From Longimonas halophila (GTDB lineage: Bacteria; Bacteroidota; Rhodothermia; Rhodothermales; Salinibacteraceae): 64,000 bases of DNA. The stretch lies in assembly GCF_002554705.1 (NCBI RefSeq), contig NZ_PDEP01000003.1, positions 124,001 through 188,000 of the forward strand. Direction: 5' to 3'. This document shows positions 25,507-35,234 of the stretch, piece after piece (position 1 is the stretch's first letter; each line of letters opens with the position of its first letter). The translations under genes and the position numbers were made by a program. The notes under the pieces were generated by a model. The model had not been told where the DNA came from and searched no databases. It was given only the letters and a program-made list of their open reading frames with translations.

Positions 25507-26751
25507 CTATCTTTTTTGGGATGTCGCAGCCCCTGATTCCCTGGAAGATGGATATGTTCTTGTAATGCGCTCTATATCCTCAACAAATCCAGAAAGTACG
25601 GCCTCCCACTTATGATGTTCTTCAACAAATGTGCGTGCCTTTCGAGCGAGTGTATTGCGCAGCTCTTGGTCTCGGTACAACGTTAGGAAACAGTCCGCAA
25701 CCTCCCGAGCAGTTTCTGCTTTCAGAAAATGCGTTCGTTCCGTTGCTTCGATTCCTTCAATACCTGTCTGGTTCGCAATAACTGGAAGCCCAAGCGCCAT
25801 ATACTCCAGCACTTTGTTCTGAACACCCGCCCCAACCTGCATGACCCCCATACCTGCAATCGCACCCCGGCTTGCTTCCGGAATGCTATCGACCCACCCC
25901 GTTACGTCAACACCATCTATTGATCCGAAAGATCGTATGGTTTTATCCGTTGCGTGGCCGATAATGCGAAACCGGGCTTCAGGAATCTGGTCCCGAATTA
26001 GAGGAAGCACCTCATTGGCAAAGCTAAGACACGATTCTCGGTTGTGAACCGTCCTCATGTTGCCAATGAATATGATGGTGGGAGCTACACCCGGATCACG
26101 GTAGGGGCGCGCGTCGAGGTCAATGCCATTGGTATACACCTCAATGTTACTTGCATCTATTGCCGTACTCCCTTGGAGCAGGTAGTCTCGGTCGACTTCT
26201 GAAACCAGCGTTACAAGATCAAACTTTTTAACGGCAGCACGTTCGTACGGTGCGATTCGGCCTTTCTCGATTCGGTAGAGTAGTGGTTTGATCCCCCACG
26301 TATTGAGCTTTGAGACGCGCTCGTAGTTTAGCGAGAGGGCGTCCGTCATCTCAAGAACGGTGGGGCAATCAGCGTCTTCTACAAACTGACCTGCCCGTAA
26401 AAGATGAGCGAGCACCAGGTCATGCTCAGGCAGCAACTTGCGAACGAGATTGTGAAACGGATCTGACTTGTAATACGCAACCTGGAGCGGCTGCGAAGAT
26501 AGAAGCGCCCTGATAACGTTTAGCCCACCACGCCACGCTGGGTGATGTACATAATGAATCTCATCAAACACGTCCTGGGCAACGTCTGGCTTTTCTGCTT
26601 CTTTGCGACTTCCCAGCGAAGCCAGCGTGATCGTATGCCTCTTGGACAAAGCTCTGCACATATTCACGATTCGGAGCGTATCCCCTGCAACGATGGGAAA
26701 TGGGAAGCGCGGTGTGAGAACCAGGATCCGACTCGATGAGCCAGAATTCAT
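25507..26751 (-). CDS. GT4/GT1-type glycosyltransferase (PEP-CTERM/EPS-associated Stp1-like)
   Basis: 414 residues from the ATG at 26751 (MNSGSSSRILVLTPRFPFP); the next upstream ATG adds only 14 basic residues. GT-B fold: the N-terminal donor-independent domain starts LVLTPRFPFPIVAGDTLRIVNM, and the C-terminal Rossmann domain has TIIFIGNMRTVHN, FRIIGHATDK, VTGWVDSIPE and the nucleotide-sugar site GVQNKVLEYMALGLPVIAN. The PFPxxxGD opening is typical of Stp1-like transferases of exopolysaccharide systems. Donor and acceptor are unknown. It lies 51 bp downstream of a second glycosyltransferase gene. Confidence 0.88.
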   Translation of the reverse strand: MNSGSSSRILVLTPRFPFPIVAGDTLRIVNMCRALSKRHTITLASLGSRKEAEKPDVAQDVFDEIHYVHHPAWRGGLNVIRALLSSQPLQVAYYKSDPFHNLVRKLLPEHDLVLAHLLRAGQFVEDADCPTVLEMTDALSLNYERVSKLNTWGIKPLLYRIEKGRIAPYERAAVKKFDLVTLVSEVDRDYLLQGSTAIDASNIEVYTNGIDLDARPYRDPGVAPTIIFIGNMRTVHNRESCLSFANEVLPLIRDQIPEARFRIIGHATDKTIRSFGSIDGVDVTGWVDSIPEASRGAIAGMGVMQVGAGVQNKVLEYMALGLPVIANQTGIEGIEATERTHFLKAETAREVADCFLTLYRDQELRNTLARKARTFVEEHHKWEAVLSGFVEDIERITRTYPSSRESGAATSQKR

Positions 26752-26802
26752 AAGAGGTCTGCTTCTAAAGAAAGGTCTGCTTATGTCTCGCATGCGGCTG
26801 TT

Positions 26803-27930
26803 CTACAACTGCGCGTACGCCTGGGTCAGTCGCCGCTCCGACTTCGGCCACGCATATTCTTGATAGGTCTCTTCGGCGTGCTTCCCCCGAATTGCGATAT
26901 CTTCATCATCGATCGACTGAACGAGGTGCGTCAAGGCTTTCGCGTCGTAGTCGATCGCCCAGCCCATCTTTCGATATTCGACAAGTTCGTCGATTGAGGT
27001 GTTACGTGCCACAACAACGGGTTTACCGAGGGCCATAGCCTCAAACAGTTTATTCGGGGAGGCCATCTGATTGACACCGTACGCGGGGTCGTACATAATA
27101 ACGATGAGGTCCATTTCAGCGACCTGTTGCATGACTTCGGTATGAGACAGGCTCCCTAAGAAGTGAACATTTTCTGTCTGATTAGCCGCCTCCTCGATCC
27201 GATCGGACAGATTTCCCCATCCTGCAAACCAAATGTTGGTATCAGGCAACTGTCGCGCAGCATCCAGCAGCACATCGACGCCTCGATCTTCCGCAAATGA
27301 GCCGTAGTAGAAGAGGTCGAGTTTCGATGTTTTGGAGTTGGCATCTCGCAACTCCTCGATACCCCCTTCGTCGAGGTCGGGAGCATTCGTTACGATCGTT
27401 GTGCGAGACCAATCTGTTTTTGGCACCCCCTGCTTACGATTCTCATCGGGGAGCACAATGAGATCAGCGTTTTTCAGGACCCATTGATTTACAACGGCTA
27501 CCGCTCGCCCCACAGACGCTGGGATCGTATAATAGAGCTCAATGTAGTCTGCAATATCGAAGACGAACTCACCTGTGTGCCATCCCAACCAACGGGCTGC
27601 AGCAACCGGAAAAGCCGAATCGATGTCAATGGCGTGAACAACGTCGAAGTCGTGGTCACGTACATACTTCATCACGCTCCATACATAACGAAGTCGCTTG
27701 GGTATACCACGAACCCCTTGGGCATAGGGAGCCTCACCAATCCATATCTCATAAATAGGAAAACCGGCTTCATCAAGTTGAGACCGCAATGGTGGGGCAT
27801 CCCGGTTCTCTTTTCGCCTCCAAGACAAAATGGAAACCTCGTACCCGGCTTCACGAAGAGCAAAAGCTGTTTTGGCAAGACGAGATGTCTGAAAAGCGCT
27901 GGAACGAACCAGCAAGACTGTTTGGCTCAT
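26803..27930 (-). CDS. GT-B fold glycosyltransferase (group 1/4)
   Basis: 375 residues. The N-terminal domain begins VLLVRSSAFQTSRLAKTAFAL and includes FDVVHAIDIDSAFPVAAA and the segment FVFDIADYIELYYTIP. The C-terminal domain has LDLFYYGSFAEDRGVDVLLDA, WFAGWGNLSDR and the donor-site motif ASPNKLFEAMALGKPVVVAR. It probably adds one sugar of the repeat unit on the cytoplasmic face. No signal peptide. A gap of about 280 bp separates it from the polymerase-type gene upstream. Confidence 0.87.
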   Translation of the reverse strand: MSQTVLLVRSSAFQTSRLAKTAFALREAGYEVSILSWRRKENRDAPPLRSQLDEAGFPIYEIWIGEAPYAQGVRGIPKRLRYVWSVMKYVRDHDFDVVHAIDIDSAFPVAAARWLGWHTGEFVFDIADYIELYYTIPASVGRAVAVVNQWVLKNADLIVLPDENRKQGVPKTDWSRTTIVTNAPDLDEGGIEELRDANSKTSKLDLFYYGSFAEDRGVDVLLDAARQLPDTNIWFAGWGNLSDRIEEAANQTENVHFLGSLSHTEVMQQVAEMDLIVIMYDPAYGVNQMASPNKLFEAMALGKPVVVARNTSIDELVEYRKMGWAIDYDAKALTHLVQSIDDEDIAIRGKHAEETYQEYAWPKSERRLTQAYAQL

Positions 27931-28214
27931 TTTCTAAGACGTTGAGTGCAATGCCAGTTTATGTGACTGTACAGTTGTACCGGTGTGGAAGTCTGCAAGG
28001 AGGCAACGCATTTCTGTTATTCCACCCTTATTGTCTGTCAGCCCGGTAGCGTCTGAAAAATTTTAGCGAACTGCGCGCCGTCAGATAGCACGCCTCGGCA
28101 GTGTTGGTCTCCGCCACTGTAACTCTGCCACAACTGCTTCGACTGCCTTGCTGGAAACGGCTCCCGCCTGGCCCGCTTACTTTTCAGGCACTGCCTAATA
28201 GATGAAAGCTGTGA

Positions 28215-29453
28215 CTATGTTCGATGGCAGTATTGATCTCGTTCTGAAGGAGAATACAGGAAAAGCCCCACCATAGCAAATAGCACCCGGTTGTCCGATA
28301 AGTCCCCTGTCAGCATTGCATTTACGAATGTGTTTGCAAATATTGCAAATATTATTATCTTAAGTATGCTTTTATTGACGGGCTTACCTGCAAACATTTT
28401 CCGAAATGCGTAGAAGGCAAAGGTGGAAACGAGGATAAAACCTATTATCCCGTACTCGGATAATACTTCAAGAAATAGATTATGGGGATACATCTTTTGG
28501 TCTCCCCAGCCTGCCAGTACGGGCCATCCTCCTATGCCTGCCCCCCCAAGTGGGTGAGCTGCCCATATCTCTACCGCCTGCTCATACATCTGGATTCGCA
28601 TACCCGCTGATGCCCCCACATCATTCGAGAACAACACCTGGAGGCGCAAGACCGTGGTGAGTGCTCCCGAAGGCAAAAACAAGATGACACCTACAACAGA
28701 TACCAAGAGACTTGCTATGATTGGCTTTACGTACCTTTGAACCGAAACCTTGGCCCTCATCATATCCCAGTCCGTACCAAAATACACGGGAACGAGGAGC
28801 CCGGCTACAGTTGCTAAGAGCGGTCCCCTGCCTCCAATAACCAGAAGGGTGGCAACATGCGCAAAGAAGAGGGCAAGGAACAGAAGCCGACGTATTCTGC
28901 TCCTCGTTGCTGATATAGCATATATGAACAGCACAATGGATCCGAGTCCTATAACGCGCCCAAGCCCCAGATAGCGCGTCCCCAATGCATACACCTGCTG
29001 ACCGGTCAGGTCGGCACGTAAAAATGCACCTAGCGCCTCGAATACAAACCAAGACGAAAAGACCATTAGCACTACAAAAAACCGGCGCAAGCGCGCTTGG
29101 TCTCGGCTAATGATAAATGCACACCCAAGAAAAGACCAAAATGTTAAAACCCAAAGATACCCAATTTTTTCAACTGCGTATGCAGTCGAGGGACTCCAGA
29201 AATAACTGAATCCACAGAATGTAAAAAACAGACCCAGCAATCCTGTTAATAGAAGTGCGCTACGGCGCATCTTACCCTTACGTTTGTAGAACACCCATCC
29301 TCCTGCAGCAAGGCTCCCAAGCAAAAGCAAAACCGTCGTATCAACAGGGACCCAGTCAAATCGGGGGTCTTCTTTGAAACGTCCTGCAAAGAGGAATAGG
29401 ACAAAGACAACTTCGAACGAGAATACGGCGGACGCAGCACGCTTCATTTTCAA
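28215..29453 (-). CDS. O-antigen ligase/polymerase-type membrane protein (Wzy/WaaL-like)
   Basis: 412 residues, with about ten to twelve transmembrane segments. The large periplasmic loop and conserved block of the Wzy_C/O-antigen ligase family appear as AVEIWAAHPLGGAGIGGWPVLAGWG and KMYPHNLFLEVLSEYGIIGF, and VIGGRGPLLATVAG fits the loop arginine region. It either polymerises repeat units after Wzx flipping or ligates the chain to a lipid. It is the only polymerase candidate in the locus, which favours Wzy. Bases here are visibly AT-richer than in flanking housekeeping genes. Confidence 0.82.
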   Translation of the reverse strand: MKMKRAASAVFSFEVVFVLFLFAGRFKEDPRFDWVPVDTTVLLLLGSLAAGGWVFYKRKGKMRRSALLLTGLLGLFFTFCGFSYFWSPSTAYAVEKIGYLWVLTFWSFLGCAFIISRDQARLRRFFVVLMVFSSWFVFEALGAFLRADLTGQQVYALGTRYLGLGRVIGLGSIVLFIYAISATRSRIRRLLFLALFFAHVATLLVIGGRGPLLATVAGLLVPVYFGTDWDMMRAKVSVQRYVKPIIASLLVSVVGVILFLPSGALTTVLRLQVLFSNDVGASAGMRIQMYEQAVEIWAAHPLGGAGIGGWPVLAGWGDQKMYPHNLFLEVLSEYGIIGFILVSTFAFYAFRKMFAGKPVNKSILKIIIFAIFANTFVNAMLTGDLSDNRVLFAMVGLFLYSPSERDQYCHRT

Positions 29454-29495
29454 TACGGGAGCTATCGAAACAGATCGTCCGCTTTCGTGGGTCAG

Positions 29496-30209
29496 TTACG
29501 CATTTCCATGGATGCGTTGCTGTTGCGTCTCATATGCTGCACAAACTTGCTGGTACATGTTGGCGGCCTGGTTATACTCAGGAAGCCTGTGCATCTTCTC
29601 GCGAACGTGGCCTTTCTTCTTCTCACGCTCTGCTGTCGGCAGCGGTGTTGTGGAAGGGTCTTGGCTCTTTGCTTTCCATTCTTTGATATGCTGCTTGACT
29701 GCCTGGTCTACTTCTTGTATAGACTCGTAGTCGTTGAATTTGACCGCCGTAAGGTCTTTAACCTTTTTAATCATTTCCTCGGTTCTGCTCGTCGCCTCAT
29801 CAAAACTGACAAGGATGATATCGTCAACAAGGTTCATCACAGTTTTGTAGAAGCTCGTGTAAGCGACGGTAGCTTCATACACACCCGGCCGAAACCGCGA
29901 TACCACGGAGGGAATTGCATCTTCAGGATCGCGGAAAAGCACAACGGTCGGTACGCCGTGTTCTACAGCAATCTTTACGCTTGCCGCCGTGTGGCAGTGG
30001 TGGGCAATGGAAAGATCATCCCCCACGTAACGTATGACGTTCAGCGTGTACGAATTAGCACTTGATTCAAATCCTTCAACACAGATGTCTGTCTGTCTCC
30101 CTGCAATAGCACCATGCGAACTTATCCCGCAGCTTCTGGCAAGCCTCCACGCGAGGGGACTCTCTTTCATCTTGGTAACCAACGTGCTCTTTACTTTTTT
30201 TAACATCAT
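29496..30209 (-). CDS. sulfotransferase-like P-loop protein
   Basis: 237 residues. ICVEGFESSANSYTLNVI (about 42-59) sits where sulfotransferases hold the 5'-phosphosulfate loop, and VVLFRDPEDAIPSVVSRF (about 92-109) matches the 3'-phosphate loop (RDP..S). IILVSFDEATSRTEEMIKKV is also in family order. The P-loop GFESSAN lacks the usual RSGT sequence, so PAPS use is uncertain. The basic, charged C-terminal third is not conserved. Its start overlaps the stop of the upstream glycosyltransferase by four bases (ATGA), showing translational coupling. Possibly modifies the polysaccharide with sulfate. Confidence 0.6.
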   Translation of the reverse strand: MMLKKVKSTLVTKMKESPLAWRLARSCGISSHGAIAGRQTDICVEGFESSANSYTLNVIRYVGDDLSIAHHCHTAASVKIAVEHGVPTVVLFRDPEDAIPSVVSRFRPGVYEATVAYTSFYKTVMNLVDDIILVSFDEATSRTEEMIKKVKDLTAVKFNDYESIQEVDQAVKQHIKEWKAKSQDPSTTPLPTAEREKKKGHVREKMHRLPEYNQAANMYQQVCAAYETQQQRIHGNA

Positions 30210-31405
30210 TCCAGTGTTACTATTTTGCTCGCGAATTTATAAGGAGACCGCTCCGAAACATACTGATTAGCCAGATGGGGAGCTATAGAGACCTTACCTT
30301 CAATCGCTTCGGCAATAGCCTGAGAGAGTAAGGCAGGTTGTGTTACCTCTGCTGTAGCTCCAAGTTGGTACGAACGAATGAGTGTCCCTATAAGACCATC
30401 CTTCGGCCCGATAACAGGACAATGAGCCCGAGCAGCATGCCCAATTACACCGCTTGATCCTTCAGTACGCTGGTACGGTGCCAAAATCACATCTGCACTA
30501 TGGAGCGCATCAGACAATTCTTCGGGGGCTACGAAACGGAAGTCTGTGCGTACTTCTAAGTTGCTCTTAGCTTGCAGCTTACGAAGATGTTCGCCGATTG
30601 GAGATTCCTGTCCCTCTTTCAAACGTCCAAGCAAAAGTAGGGCCCCTCGGCGTTGCTCTTGTTCGGAAAGCATCTGCATCGCCTTCAAGGTCTCTATAAT
30701 TCCTTTCCGTTTGCTGATCGTCCCAAAGAACAGAAAAAGTGTTCGATTCGGTGAAATCGAATACGTATCATACACACTTGTCGGCTTTTCACTTTTCGGA
30801 AGTGATGGGACAGGATCTGGAAGAGATGTAAACCGCCCATGTGGATCAACAGCACGGTTGAGATGCTCGGCAGCTTCTGGATCGTTTAGGATGTGCACAC
30901 TCGCAATGTTTGGATTCCGCATCATCAGCCAAAGGAGCCCTTTCTTGCGCAGCCGCTTGATCCAATTGCGCAGACGATCCATGCCTCCGTTTGCCGCTGG
31001 CCTCCACCGTGGATACGGCGAAAATAAAATACCAGATACCGTGAATCCCGCCTGAAATGCCCTGGGCGACACAAGCCCAAGTTGGAACCAGTTCAGCGTA
31101 AGAAGCACCAGATGTTGGGCATTGCTCTGTTCTGCCCAGCGGCGTGCCACCGCCCACTCATAGAGTGACCGCCTCCACAAACTACTGGAAGTCTCTATTC
31201 GGCTTATAATTTTCGGAGCGATTCCTTGTATCGAGAGGGACGGTGAACTGAAATGCTGCCTCACCGATGCAGCCACTTCTGGATGCACCACAAGCGTGAC
31301 ATCATATGGAAGGCTGTTTTCACAAACGTACTGTGCGATGTGCTGAACATACTCTAAATGATGCCCCGTTGACTCGGAGTCAAATATAGTAATCTTTTTT
31401 TTCAT
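30206..31405 (-). CDS. glycosyltransferase, GT-B fold
   Basis: 399 residues from the ATG at 31405 (MKKKITIFDSESTGHHLEYVQ); an ATG seven codons earlier is less likely. The opening STGHHLEYVQHIA with its GHH pattern, and the C-terminal RTLFLFFGTISKRKGIIETLKAM, GALLLLGRLKEG, ALHSADVILAPYQRTEGSSGVIGHAA show a two-domain glycosyltransferase with the donor-site loop near the end. Overlaps the sulfotransferase-like gene by four bases. Its upstream flank is extremely AT-rich (31390-31500), unlike the GC-rich surroundings. Confidence 0.8.
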   Translation of the reverse strand: MKKKITIFDSESTGHHLEYVQHIAQYVCENSLPYDVTLVVHPEVAASVRQHFSSPSLSIQGIAPKIISRIETSSSLWRRSLYEWAVARRWAEQSNAQHLVLLTLNWFQLGLVSPRAFQAGFTVSGILFSPYPRWRPAANGGMDRLRNWIKRLRKKGLLWLMMRNPNIASVHILNDPEAAEHLNRAVDPHGRFTSLPDPVPSLPKSEKPTSVYDTYSISPNRTLFLFFGTISKRKGIIETLKAMQMLSEQEQRRGALLLLGRLKEGQESPIGEHLRKLQAKSNLEVRTDFRFVAPEELSDALHSADVILAPYQRTEGSSGVIGHAARAHCPVIGPKDGLIGTLIRSYQLGATAEVTQPALLSQAIAEAIEGKVSIAPHLANQYVSERSPYKFASKIVTLE

Positions 31406-31436
31406 TTTATAATTTATTTTATGCAATTAGTTATAA

Positions 31437-32402
31437 TTATGTATTTACGTATATTTTGTTTTCTTTTTTTACGTCTTCAATTTTTCTTTTTATTATATAC
31501 GGCTCTAACCAAATACGCATTCCCCCTCGAATCAATCCGACAATGTCAGAAAATGTATGATGCATACTTAGAGGAATCGCGTCAAGCATCTCCACGATAT
31601 GCTCATAATCGTACCCCATGATCTCAAGCCTTCGAGTTCCAATCCACTTGAGGTACCGCTTCATCCATACCTTTCGGATGGGTGTGTTGAGGACCTGCTT
31701 CCATTTGTTCATCGGTCCCTCGCTGATGGAGGTGTATTTTTTTGTGCCTGTAGGATCTCCCAGACGTCCCGAGAGCTGCACATCCCCAAAGTCCGACAGC
31801 ATGTCTTCACTGTACTGTATGCCCAGATATGAGCACATGTCTTTTACTGCCGATCCCGGATCGGTAATTAACTGCGCGTATTGCACTCGGTGTGCAGATG
31901 CCGCTTCTTCCTGTGCCTGCACAAGGCGCTCCAGTCCCTTGTACAGGTCGATCTTGTAGTGGGGCAGGTTCCACCGTACGCTTTCATGCATCGTAAGCAA
32001 AGAGGCAACTACGGAAAGCGGGTTTCGCCAGAGAAATATGAACTTCCCATCGGGGAACAGCTCCATAATTTTGTTGGCGATCAGGTGGTAACGGGGGGTC
32101 TTGTCCAAGAAGTATATTTTATTTCCAGAAGACGCCTTTCGATATAGAGTATCAACAAAACAGCTTAGGGCCTCGTCGTAGTCTGCTTTTCCGTGCGGAA
32201 GCACATCGTAGAAGTCGTTTATGGCCCGCACGTAGCCGCGATGGTTATACTCCGCGTAGACTCCTTCCGATTCCTGCATGTAGCACAGCGGGAGCAATAA
32301 CCACGGCTCGGAGGCTGTAGCCACCTCAGGGTGTGACCCAATGATGCGCTGCAACAACGTAGACCCTGAACGCGGAAGCGAAAAGATAAAAACAGGTTTC
32401 AT
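31437..32402 (-). CDS. sulfotransferase family protein
   Basis: 321 residues from the ATG at 32402 (MKPVFIFSLPRSGSTLLQRII). The 5'-phosphosulfate loop FSLPRSGSTLLQRIIGSHP is textbook, and FLWRNPLSVVASLL supplies the 3'-phosphate-binding Arg/Ser. It should transfer sulfate from PAPS to a hydroxyl, most likely on the polysaccharide, and would act in the cytoplasm before export. The C-terminal 40 residues are Lys/Ile/Asn-rich and encoded by strikingly AT-rich DNA (IIKRKIEDVKKENKIYVNT), a sign of recent transfer. Confidence 0.88.
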   Translation of the reverse strand: MKPVFIFSLPRSGSTLLQRIIGSHPEVATASEPWLLLPLCYMQESEGVYAEYNHRGYVRAINDFYDVLPHGKADYDEALSCFVDTLYRKASSGNKIYFLDKTPRYHLIANKIMELFPDGKFIFLWRNPLSVVASLLTMHESVRWNLPHYKIDLYKGLERLVQAQEEAASAHRVQYAQLITDPGSAVKDMCSYLGIQYSEDMLSDFGDVQLSGRLGDPTGTKKYTSISEGPMNKWKQVLNTPIRKVWMKRYLKWIGTRRLEIMGYDYEHIVEMLDAIPLSMHHTFSDIVGLIRGGMRIWLEPYIIKRKIEDVKKENKIYVNT

Positions 32403-32486
32403 GCGGATCCTTTCCAATCAGGTCTAATCAAGGTACAGAGCAAATGCGGAATGCAAAGCAAATGTCTTGTAGATACACAGCCACGG

Positions 32487-33854
32487 CTATCTTTCTACGT
32501 TAATGCCCACAAAGGAGGCATCGATGCGCAGATAATGGTACACCGCTACGAGTGCCAGTGCATTCCAGGTGATCATAGTAATCGCCGTTGCCGCGGCTGC
32601 TCCCTCCGTACCAAAAAGCCAGATCAGTAGGGCGTTGAGTCCGATATTGAGGACTGCACACCCCCCCTGAATCCAGGCCGACACCGACTCGTATTCTGTC
32701 ATATTTAGCAGCAGTAGTGCCGGTCCCGCGGCAGCATTGGCGAGTTGACCAAGCAACAAGATGCGCAGTATCGGTACACTGGCTACATACTCAGGCCCGA
32801 AGAGCGAAAGCAGAAACGCCGCAAAAGCAAACAGAAATATCGTAGCACTGGCCACTCCTATCAGGATGAGTCGCGCTCCAAACGTTACGACCGACTGCAG
32901 TTCGTCTCTATCATCTTTCGCATACAGATCTGCAAACATCGGGGCTACGCTGGCATTAACTGCAACAATTACAAACGCAACCAACCCTGCGCCTTTGCTC
33001 GCCACGGCGTAAAGCCCAGCCGCCTCGGTCCCTATCAAACTTCCCACCATGATGGTGTCGGCGCGAAATAGGATCAAATTGAACCCTGCAATAAGCGCCA
33101 TGTCGCGAGCAGTCCGAAACCAAGTGGCCCGAGCTACATCGCGGGCTGTGTGGGTATTGCTTCTGGACTCACTCTGCGCTTCGCTGGGCAACACACGGCG
33201 CGTTGCCCAAATAGCCGTGCCTGCAGCCAATGTGGTTCCCGTTACGTACAACACCATCGCCTCGTACGAAAGAACGGCCCAGCCTACCCAGGCGGCTGCT
33301 CCCATGCATACAATCACGAACACCGGGCGAACAACCTGCTCGATGGTATAGCCAGCTACGACGTACTGGGCCCCACGCATCTCGGCTATACGAACAGCCA
33401 GCGTGGACTGCACGACGGGAAGCAGTGCGGCGATGAGAAAGGTTGTCTGCGTCTCGGCTTCTGCGTATACCAATCCAGCTATCACGGCAAACAGAGCGCC
33501 CATACCGAGCGAGATGCCGGTTTTCGTGCGCCGACTAAACGCAAGGTAGTCGTGGAGCCGACTCATCTCGTTCTGCCCAAGGTACTTCGACACAAACCGT
33601 ACCGACGCTGTCGAGAACCCGAAAGCGCTAATTAACGCCACAAGTTGGGCCCACGTAAGAGCGTACACGTAAATACCGTATTGCGCTGCGCCCAGCGTGC
33701 GGGTCAGCACGATCTGCATCAGGAAGGCAAGACCTGCCCCAACGATTTTCACCCCAAGGGTGCCCGACGACGCTCGCAGGATAAGCTTCTGCAAGCTCGT
33801 ACCCGCCGCGCCTGAGACGAACCGGCGGATGCGGTCTTGTACGTCACTGAGCAT
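32487..33854 (-). CDS. Wzx-type polysaccharide flippase (MOP superfamily)
   Basis: 455 residues from the ATG at 33854 (MLSDVQDRIRRFVSGAAG). About 12-14 transmembrane segments; the family entry LRASSGTLGVKIVGAGLAFLMQIVLTRTLGAAQYGIYVYA is plain across residues 25-65, with FNLILFRADTIMVGSLIGTEAAGLYAVAS in the middle, as in RfbX/Wzx proteins. It flips undecaprenyl-linked repeat units across the inner membrane. Fits a Wzx/Wzy pathway with the WecA-like initiator and polymerase in this locus. Lies 52 bp after gmd. Confidence 0.9.
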   Translation of the reverse strand: MLSDVQDRIRRFVSGAAGTSLQKLILRASSGTLGVKIVGAGLAFLMQIVLTRTLGAAQYGIYVYALTWAQLVALISAFGFSTASVRFVSKYLGQNEMSRLHDYLAFSRRTKTGISLGMGALFAVIAGLVYAEAETQTTFLIAALLPVVQSTLAVRIAEMRGAQYVVAGYTIEQVVRPVFVIVCMGAAAWVGWAVLSYEAMVLYVTGTTLAAGTAIWATRRVLPSEAQSESRSNTHTARDVARATWFRTARDMALIAGFNLILFRADTIMVGSLIGTEAAGLYAVASKGAGLVAFVIVAVNASVAPMFADLYAKDDRDELQSVVTFGARLILIGVASATIFLFAFAAFLLSLFGPEYVASVPILRILLLGQLANAAAGPALLLLNMTEYESVSAWIQGGCAVLNIGLNALLIWLFGTEGAAAATAITMITWNALALVAVYHYLRIDASFVGINVER

Positions 33855-33906
33855 GCACGCTGTATCCTTTACTCGTGGAGGGGCTTCCCGCTGTCTATGC
33901 CAGCAG

Positions 33907-35031
33907 TCACGCGTCACTCTGGGTCATAGAGGTTCGCTTTGCGGCCTTTAGGTCGCGAGCCACCATCTCCTCCGCCATCTCCTCCAGCGAGTGCTGCGGC
34001 GTCCAGCCCAGCTGCTCACGCGCTTTCTCGGCGTCGCCCAGGAGCAGGTCGACTTCGGTCGGGCGATAGTAGCGGGGATCGATGTCAACGACACACTGTC
34101 CGGTGTCGGCGTCGTAGCCTTTTTCGTCTTCGCCCTCGCCCTTCCACACGATGTCGATGTCGGCGGCTTTGAAGGCGAGCGTCGCAAAGTCGCGCACGGT
34201 TGTGGTCTGGCCCGTGGCCAGCACGTAGTCGTCGGGCGTGTCTTGCTGGAGCATCAGGTACATGCCCTGCACGTAGTCGCGGGCGTGACCCCAATCACGC
34301 TTGGCGTCGAGGTTGCCCAGGTAGGTCGTCTCTTGCAGTCCGAGTTTGATGCGCGCGGCGGCACGGGTAATCTTGCGCGTCACGAAGGTCTCGCCACGGC
34401 GCGGACTCTCGTGGTTAAAGAGAATCCCGTTGGAGGCGTGGATGTCGTACGCTTCCCGGTAGTTGATCGTGATCCAGTAGGCGTAGAGCTTGGCGGCAGC
34501 GTACGGACTCCGCGGATAAAACGGCGTCGTTTCGCTCTGGGGCGTTTCTTGCACCTTGCCGTACAGCTCTGAGGTCGACGCCTGGTAGAACCGCGTCTTG
34601 TCGGTCAGGTCCAGGATGCGGATGGCTTCCAACAGCCGCAGCGTGCCCAGCGCGTCTACGTCGGCGGTGTACTCGGGACTGTCGAAGCTCACCTGCACGT
34701 GACTCTGCGCAGCCAGGTTGTAGATCTCATCCGGCTGCGTCTCCTGCACGATGCGAATCAGGTTCGACGAGTCGGTCATGTCGCCGTAGTGGAGGAAAAA
34801 GCGCACCTCTTCCTCGTGCGGATCGGTGTACAGGTGGTCGATGCGATCCGTGTTGAACTGCGACGCACGCCGCTTGATGCCGTGCACTTCGTATCCCTTA
34901 TTGAGCAGCAGTTCGGCCAGGTACGATCCGTCTTGGCCGGTTACGCCGGTGACGAGTGCCACGGGACGCTCGCCGCTGGCTCCGGGACGGTCGCTGGGTA
35001 CTTTGCTCGTGATTTGCTTGTCGGTTGACAT
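33907..35031 (-). CDS. gmd: GDP-mannose 4,6-dehydratase
   Basis: 374 residues from the ATG at 35031 ([10 protein letters not shown]); an ATG ten codons earlier is possible, and the rest of the longer open frame is not protein-like. It converts GDP-D-mannose to GDP-4-keto-6-deoxymannose. Visible: [16 protein letters not shown] (28-43), [27 protein letters not shown], catalytic S/T-E-Y-K in [13 protein letters not shown] and Y177/K181 of [13 protein letters not shown], and [17 protein letters not shown]. No GDP-fucose synthase or GDP-rhamnose reductase is in the window, so the final deoxysugar is open. Confidence 0.96.
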   Translation of the reverse strand: MSTDKQITSKVPSDRPGASGERPVALVTGVTGQDGSYLAELLLNKGYEVHGIKRRASQFNTDRIDHLYTDPHEEEVRFFLHYGDMTDSSNLIRIVQETQPDEIYNLAAQSHVQVSFDSPEYTADVDALGTLRLLEAIRILDLTDKTRFYQASTSELYGKVQETPQSETTPFYPRSPYAAAKLYAYWITINYREAYDIHASNGILFNHESPRRGETFVTRKITRAAARIKLGLQETTYLGNLDAKRDWGHARDYVQGMYLMLQQDTPDDYVLATGQTTTVRDFATLAFKAADIDIVWKGEGEDEKGYDADTGQCVVDIDPRYYRPTEVDLLLGDAEKAREQLGWTPQHSLEEMAEEMVARDLKAAKRTSMTQSDA

Positions 35032-35234
35032 ACGCTGCGGTTGGTGTCTTATCAGATGCATGTAAAGGTAGATGCGGCGCTGCCGGATTGCAACACGGGG
35101 GCTGCTGTTTACGCGGGGTATCCCGCAAAGAATGTGTGCACGCGGGCGTTTCGTTTGGTTAGACGTGTTGGTGCAGCAACGGGACGTGTATCTTGCGGCT
35201 TCGGCTACGTTCCGGCTTGTGTTGGGCCTGTGGT

